Of a stretch of DNA of 9,609 nt, positions 5,875 to 9,609 are shown in pieces. The translations under genes and the position numbers were made by a program. The DNA is from Actinomycetota bacterium (GTDB taxonomy: Bacteria > Actinomycetota > Thermoleophilia > Gaiellales > Gaiellaceae). The notes under the pieces are model-generated. The model was not told the DNA's origin, did no database searches, and was given only the letters and a program-made list of their open reading frames with translations. Numbering within the stretch: position 1 is the first letter of the stretch; every line of letters starts with the position of its first letter. The stretch is from NCBI GenBank assembly GCA_013821525.1, contig JACDGR010000103.1, positions 1 to 9,609 on the forward strand, in the 5' to 3' direction.

Positions 5875-7308
5875 GTGGCCGCGACCGCTCAGCCCGTCGT
5901 CACGCGCGGCATCTTCGTCGCCGGTGAGTGGATCGAGACGGGTGGATGGGACGAGGTGCGCTCCCCCTACACGGGCGAGGTCGTCGGACGCGTCGCGCGC
6001 GGCGGTGCCGAACATGCCCGGCGTGCGATCGACGCTGCGGAGATCGCACTGCGCTCACCGATCCCCCAGCACGAGCGGGCCGCGATCCTCGGACGGATCG
6101 CACAGGCGCTCGACGACCGCACGGAGGACGCAGCGCAGCTGATCAGCGCCGAGGCCGGCAAGCCGATCAAGTCTGCGCGCGGCGAGGCATCGCGCGCAGT
6201 GCAGACCTACATCGCGGCCGCGGATGCTGCCCGTACGCTGACCGGCGAGAGGGTGGCGATGGACGCGTCACCCGCGGGTGCCGGAAAGCTGGCTTTCACG
6301 CTCCGGGTGCCAATCGGGATCGTCGGTGCGATCTCGCCGTTCAACTTCCCGCTCAACCTCGTCGCGCACAAGCTCGCGCCCGCACTCGCCGCCGGCTGCC
6401 CTGTCGTGTTGAAGCCCGCTCCCGCGACGCCGCTGACCGCGCTCTTCCTCGCCGAGCTGACCGCCGAGGCAGGGCTACCGGCGGGCTGGCTGAGCGTCGT
6501 CTGCGGACCCGCTGCGGAGATCGGCGACGTGCTCGTCGAGGACGAGCGCGTGAAGGCGCTGACGTTCACCGGGTCGGGGCCGGTCGGCTGGAGCCTCCGT
6601 GCCCGCGCGGCGCGGAAGCACGTTGCGCTCGAGCTCGGGAACTCGACGCCGATGATCGTCGCCGCCGACGGCGACCTCGAGGCCGCGGCCACCGCGGCTG
6701 CGACCTATGCGTTCGCATTCTCCGGGCAGGCGTGCATCTCACTTCAGCGCGTCTACGTCCACCGCTCCGTGCACGACGCGTTCGTCGAGCTGCTCGTGCC
6801 GAAGGTCGAAGCACTGGTCGTCGGCGACCCAGCCGACGAAGCGACCGACGTCGGGCCGGTGATCGACGAGCGCAGCCGCGACCGGATCCTCAGCTGGATC
6901 GCGCGCTCCGGCGGCACCGTCCTGACCGGCGGCGAGCTGACGGACGACGGGCTGATCCGGCCGACGGTCGTCTCGGCGCCGAGCGGCGACTCGGAGCTCT
7001 CGTGCGGCGAGGCGTTCGGCCCGGTTTGCACCGTGCAGCCCTACGACACCGAGGACGAAGCCTTCCGGCTCGCGAACGCGACCCCGTACGGACTGCAGGC
7101 GGGCATCTTCACGCGCGACCTCTCCCTCGCGCTGCGCGCCGCGCGCGAGCTCGAGTTCGGTGGTGTGGTCGTCAACGACGCACCGAGCGTGCGCGTCGAC
7201 CACATGCCCTACGGCGGCGTCAAGGAGTCGGGCAACACGCGTGAAGGGCCGCGCTACGCGGTGCCCGAGCTGACCGAGGAACGTCTCGTCGTCATCGACC
7301 TCGGCTAA
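5875..7308 (+). CDS. NAD(P)-dependent aldehyde dehydrogenase, lactaldehyde-dehydrogenase-like
   Basis: The 477-residue product has normal length for the family and all its catalytic residues: N157 in the FNFPLN motif, K180 in VLKPAPATP, E253 in ALELGNS and nucleophile C287 in GQACISLQRVYVH. The cofactor loop FTGSGPVG and the late EAFGPV motif are also present. The ending PYGGVKESGNTREG...YAVPELTEERLVVI resembles the lactaldehyde/glycolaldehyde and phosphonoacetaldehyde dehydrogenase group rather than betaine-aldehyde enzymes. It oxidises an aldehyde to a carboxylate in the cytoplasm; the physiological aldehyde cannot be read from the sequence. GTG at 5875 is the first start after an in-frame TAG. 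Its stop codon overlaps that of the convergent cupin gene. Confidence 0.93.
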   Translation: MAATAQPVVTRGIFVAGEWIETGGWDEVRSPYTGEVVGRVARGGAEHARRAIDAAEIALRSPIPQHERAAILGRIAQALDDRTEDAAQLISAEAGKPIKSARGEASRAVQTYIAAADAARTLTGERVAMDASPAGAGKLAFTLRVPIGIVGAISPFNFPLNLVAHKLAPALAAGCPVVLKPAPATPLTALFLAELTAEAGLPAGWLSVVCGPAAEIGDVLVEDERVKALTFTGSGPVGWSLRARAARKHVALELGNSTPMIVAADGDLEAAATAAATYAFAFSGQACISLQRVYVHRSVHDAFVELLVPKVEALVVGDPADEATDVGPVIDERSRDRILSWIARSGGTVLTGGELTDDGLIRPTVVSAPSGDSELSCGEAFGPVCTVQPYDTEDEAFRLANATPYGLQAGIFTRDLSLALRAARELEFGGVVVNDAPSVRVDHMPYGGVKESGNTREGPRYAVPELTEERLVVIDLG

Positions 7309-7775
7309 GACACCCGCGTGATCGCGGGATCCGTGAAAACGTCGAGATCGTCCCGGCTCGTCGAGGAGAACTCCGAGACGACCGCGCCCTCTTCTCCTGC
7401 GCGGAACCAGTGCAGCGTGTCGGGCGGGATCGTGTACTGGTCGCCTGCATGGAGCACGAGCGACTCGCCGTCGACGTTCAGCTCGACCGTGCCGGCGCGG
7501 CAGCGGAACGTCTCCTCTTTGCCCGGCGTACCATCGAACGGCGGGTGGCGGTGCTCGGGGCAGAGCTGGCCGGGCGTGAGGACGAGCTCCTTCGCGCAAT
7601 AGCGGTCGGTGTTCACGTAGACGAGCACCTGCAGCCCGATCTCGGCGAGGCGGCCAAGACCGAAATCCGCGACCTCGATCGCTTCTCGCTCCTCGTCACG
7701 TAGCTCGATCCCCACAGCAGCGAGCTGCGCGACGGCGTAGGCGCGCGCTCGCTCGCCCTCCTCGCGCGTGATCAT
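7305..7775 (-). CDS. D-lyxose isomerase family cupin (sugar isomerase)
   Basis: The 156-residue product is a small cupin with the family block KELVLTPGQLCPEHRHPP and GKEETFRCRAG. Likely metal ligands are H75, H77, E88 and H122, the last in DTLHWFRAGEEG. Characterised D-lyxose ketol-isomerases interconvert D-lyxose with D-xylulose and often D-mannose with D-fructose, using Mn. This protein is well short of the roughly 225 residues I associate with the classical enzyme, lacking part of the N-terminal region, so the substrate may differ. Its ATG overlaps the galK stop (ATGA, 7772-7775), making it the last gene of a galT-galK operon. Its TAG overlaps the TAA of the convergent dehydrogenase within CTAA (7305-7308). 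Confidence 0.8.
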   Translation of the reverse strand: MITREEGERARAYAVAQLAAVGIELRDEEREAIEVADFGLGRLAEIGLQVLVYVNTDRYCAKELVLTPGQLCPEHRHPPFDGTPGKEETFRCRAGTVELNVDGESLVLHAGDQYTIPPDTLHWFRAGEEGAVVSEFSSTSRDDLDVFTDPAITRVS

Positions 7776-8782
7776 GCGAGCAGGCCTGCGCCGTCGGCGG
7801 CGGGACAGAGATAGGTCGTCGGCGTCATCCCCGTGCTCTTGCGGTAGCGCTCGCTCGCGCGCGCGGCAATTTCCGTGGCTTGCTCTCGATCGGCGAGCGC
7901 GACGACGCAGCCGCCGAAGCCGGCGCCCGTCAGCCGCGCACCTAGCGCGCCTGCAGCGGTCAGCTCGGTGACGAGCGCGTCGAGCTCGGGCGTCGAGACC
8001 TCGAAGTCGTCGCGCAGGCTGGCGTGGCTCGCTGCCATCAGACCTCCGAGCCTAGCGAGGTCGCTCGAGCGCAGCGCGTCGGCCGCCTCGAGCACGCGTG
8101 CGTTCTCGGAGACGACGTGCCGGGCGCGCGGGTCGTCTGTGACCTGTTCCGCGGTTGCGTCGCGCAGCGCCTCGAGACCCAGGCGTGCAGCGGTGCGCTC
8201 GCACGCAGCCCGGCGCTCGGCGTACGCGCTGCCTGCGAGTGCCCTGGGTAGTCCCGAATGAACGACAACGATCTCGAGCTCTGCCGGGATGGGGATCGGC
8301 TCGATCTCCAGCGACCTGCAGTCGATCAGCAGCGCATGCCCTACGCGCCCGGCGACCGACGTCAGCTGATCCATGATCCCGCACGGCACGCCGCTCGCAC
8401 GTTGCTCGGCGCGCTGACAGACGCGGGCAAGCTCGGTCGGCTCGAGCCAGAAGTCGGCGGCGGCACAGAGCGCGACGGCGAGCGCGACCTCGAGCGCGGC
8501 GCTCGACGACAGCCCGGAGCCGACCGGGACGGTCGAGGTCACCTCGGCGTCGATGCCGACGTCGGCCCGCCCGAGCAGCGCGAGCTCCTGGCGCACGGCC
8601 TCGGCGTACCGGTCGCCGTTCTCGTCGTCGAGCCAGCGCACGCGCATCTGGCTGTCCGTACGCGGGGCCGAGCGCACCACACACTCCAGGTCGATCGCCG
8701 CCGGCAGGACGAATCCGTCGTTGTAGTCGGTGTGGTCGCCGATCAGGTTGACGCGCCCCGGCGCACGCCACCCTTTATGCAT
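7772..8782 (-). CDS. galK: Galactokinase
   Basis: A GHMP-family sugar kinase of 336 residues that phosphorylates galactose at C1 with ATP, the first committed Leloir step. Three signature motifs are present: GRVNLIGDHTDYN (9-21), PVGSGLSSSAALEVA (86-100, the ATP loop) and LTGAGFGGCVVAL (284-296). The catalytic-base motif GIMDQ gives D138. The first signature has Asp16 where most galactokinases have Glu, a residue that contacts the galactose 6-hydroxyl in characterised enzymes; the change is conservative. I chose the ATG at 8782 over a TTG at 8803 because family members begin close to the APGRVN motif. The ATG start overlaps the end of galT by eight bases, and the stop overlaps the cupin gene, so the three genes are coupled. 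Confidence 0.93.
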   Translation of the reverse strand: MHKGWRAPGRVNLIGDHTDYNDGFVLPAAIDLECVVRSAPRTDSQMRVRWLDDENGDRYAEAVRQELALLGRADVGIDAEVTSTVPVGSGLSSSAALEVALAVALCAAADFWLEPTELARVCQRAEQRASGVPCGIMDQLTSVAGRVGHALLIDCRSLEIEPIPIPAELEIVVVHSGLPRALAGSAYAERRAACERTAARLGLEALRDATAEQVTDDPRARHVVSENARVLEAADALRSSDLARLGGLMAASHASLRDDFEVSTPELDALVTELTAAGALGARLTGAGFGGCVVALADREQATEIAARASERYRKSTGMTPTTYLCPAADGAGLLA

Positions 8783-9609
8783 TACGCAGTGCTTCCGCTG
8801 CAAGCTCGGGCACGACCGGGATCGTCAGCGTCCCACTCCCCACCTCGCCCGAGGCGATGTAGCGCAAGGTGTGGGCGGCTCGCCGCGGCGGCGCGATGTG
8901 CAGATGCAGATGCACGCCAGGATGGATCCAGAGCATGTACGGGAAGGGAACGTCGAACAGCCGGTCGAGACGCGCCAGTGCGTCGGCGAGCACGGTCGCC
9001 AGCCCATCGCGGCCCGCGTCGTCGAGGTCGCTCAGCGCAGCGATGTGCGCGGTCGGTGCGATCAGCATCCCGTACGGGTGGGCCGCCGCATACGGGACGT
9101 AGGCGCGCCAGACCCCGCTCTCGGTGACGAGGCGGTCGCCGGGGGACTCGGCGCAGAGCGCGCAGCCGTCGCGCGCCGCCACCTGGGCCTCGCGCGCCGG
9201 CACCGGCGGCACGAACGGGAAGGCGTAGATCTGGCCGTGCGGGTGCGCGATCGTCGCGCCGGCGTCCGCACCGCGATTCTCGAAGACGAGCACGTACTCG
9301 ACCTCCGGCCGGGCGAGCAGCGCATCGGTGCGCTCGGCCCACAGGTCGATCACCTTGCGCACCCGAGCTGGGCCGAGCGACGCGAGTGTCGCGTCGTGCT
9401 CAGGTGCGTAGAGCACGACCTCGGATGCGCCGCGCGCGGGCGCATGGCCTGTGGCCGGGTCGAGCTCGACGGGGTCGCCCGGCGCGAACATCGGCCAACG
9501 GTTCGCGAACGCCTTCACCTCATAGGGCTCCGGCGCCTCGATGCCGCCGACGCAGAACGGACACTCGCCGACCGGCAGGTTCGGTCGCGCCTGGCGCGCA
9601 CCCGCGATG
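8775..9609 (-). CDS. galT: Galactose-1-phosphate uridylyltransferase (5' partial)
   Basis: The frame stays open to the right edge, so the N-terminus lies outside; 277 residues are visible, against about 350 for the family. A GTG at 9518 could be taken for the start, but the conserved zinc-binding CPFC (9552-9563) lies upstream of it, followed by VKAFANRWPMF, so the true start is off-window. The active-site HPHGQ (9231-9245) carries the histidine that forms the uridylyl intermediate. A second metal or structural motif, HPGVHLHLH, lies at 8898-8924, and a second CxxC (GCALC) sits mid-protein. The enzyme swaps UMP between UDP-glucose and galactose-1-phosphate in the cytoplasm, acting on the product of the galK gene behind it. 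The operon promoter is not in the window. Confidence 0.93.
   Translation of the reverse strand, partial: IAGARQARPNLPVGECPFCVGGIEAPEPYEVKAFANRWPMFAPGDPVELDPATGHAPARGASEVVLYAPEHDATLASLGPARVRKVIDLWAERTDALLARPEVEYVLVFENRGADAGATIAHPHGQIYAFPFVPPVPAREAQVAARDGCALCAESPGDRLVTESGVWRAYVPYAAAHPYGMLIAPTAHIAALSDLDDAGRDGLATVLADALARLDRLFDVPFPYMLWIHPGVHLHLHIAPPRRAAHTLRYIASGEVGSGTLTIPVVPELAAEALRNA

Noticed and set aside
5928..7244. A 438-codon plus-strand frame inside the aldehyde dehydrogenase gene
   Set aside because: Composition is dominated by Arg/Ala with no motifs; the true frame carries all dehydrogenase catalytic residues.
9516..9518. GTG as the start of galT
   Set aside because: The zinc motif CPFC and conserved flanking residues are encoded upstream in the same frame to the window edge, so the gene is cut by the window rather than starting here.

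Overview
The window is high-GC actinobacterial DNA, most likely class Thermoleophilia (Solirubrobacterales or Gaiellales). Three things point there: strong G/C preference at third codon positions, leaderless GTG starts, and a secreted protein built from the Cys-paired GxWxGxxPxxYxYxWxRC repeats typical of that class. The lineage call is inference from style, not a database match.

Layout, left to right. (1) Positions 1-1185 hold the 3' part of a gene for a major-facilitator transporter fused to a C-terminal cyclic-nucleotide-binding domain. (2) Positions 1331-4351 encode a large exported protein: signal peptide, immunoglobulin-like repeats, a LamG/concanavalin-like domain inserted inside the third repeat, and a C-terminal N,N-dimethylformamidase-like domain that keeps candidate iron ligands. 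(3) A tRNA-Ala with anticodon CGC lies at 4409-4481, followed by an intrinsic terminator at 4541-4566. (4) Positions 4691-5804 form a compact lower-GC module: an array of CGGTCA half-sites with a 20-bp period, a promoter abutting a leaderless GTG start, a winged-helix/MNT nucleotidyltransferase fusion, and a HEPN-like partner joined by an ATGA overlap. This looks like a type VII (MNT-HEPN) toxin-antitoxin-like locus. (5) An aldehyde dehydrogenase (5875-7308), also with a leaderless-type promoter, converges on (6) a minus-strand sugar operon: galT (entering from the right edge), galK, and a short D-lyxose-isomerase-family cupin, all overlapping.

How they fit together. galT and galK give two of the three Leloir steps of galactose catabolism (galE is not in the window). 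The coupled cupin isomerase suggests a linked sugar interconversion. The aldehyde dehydrogenase ends on the operon's last gene, with overlapping stop codons and no terminator between them. The tRNA/MNT-HEPN stretch looks like a small acquired islet in a housekeeping background. The most interesting items are the self-contained wHTH-MNT/HEPN module with its operator array, and the nested-domain dimethylformamidase-like exoprotein.
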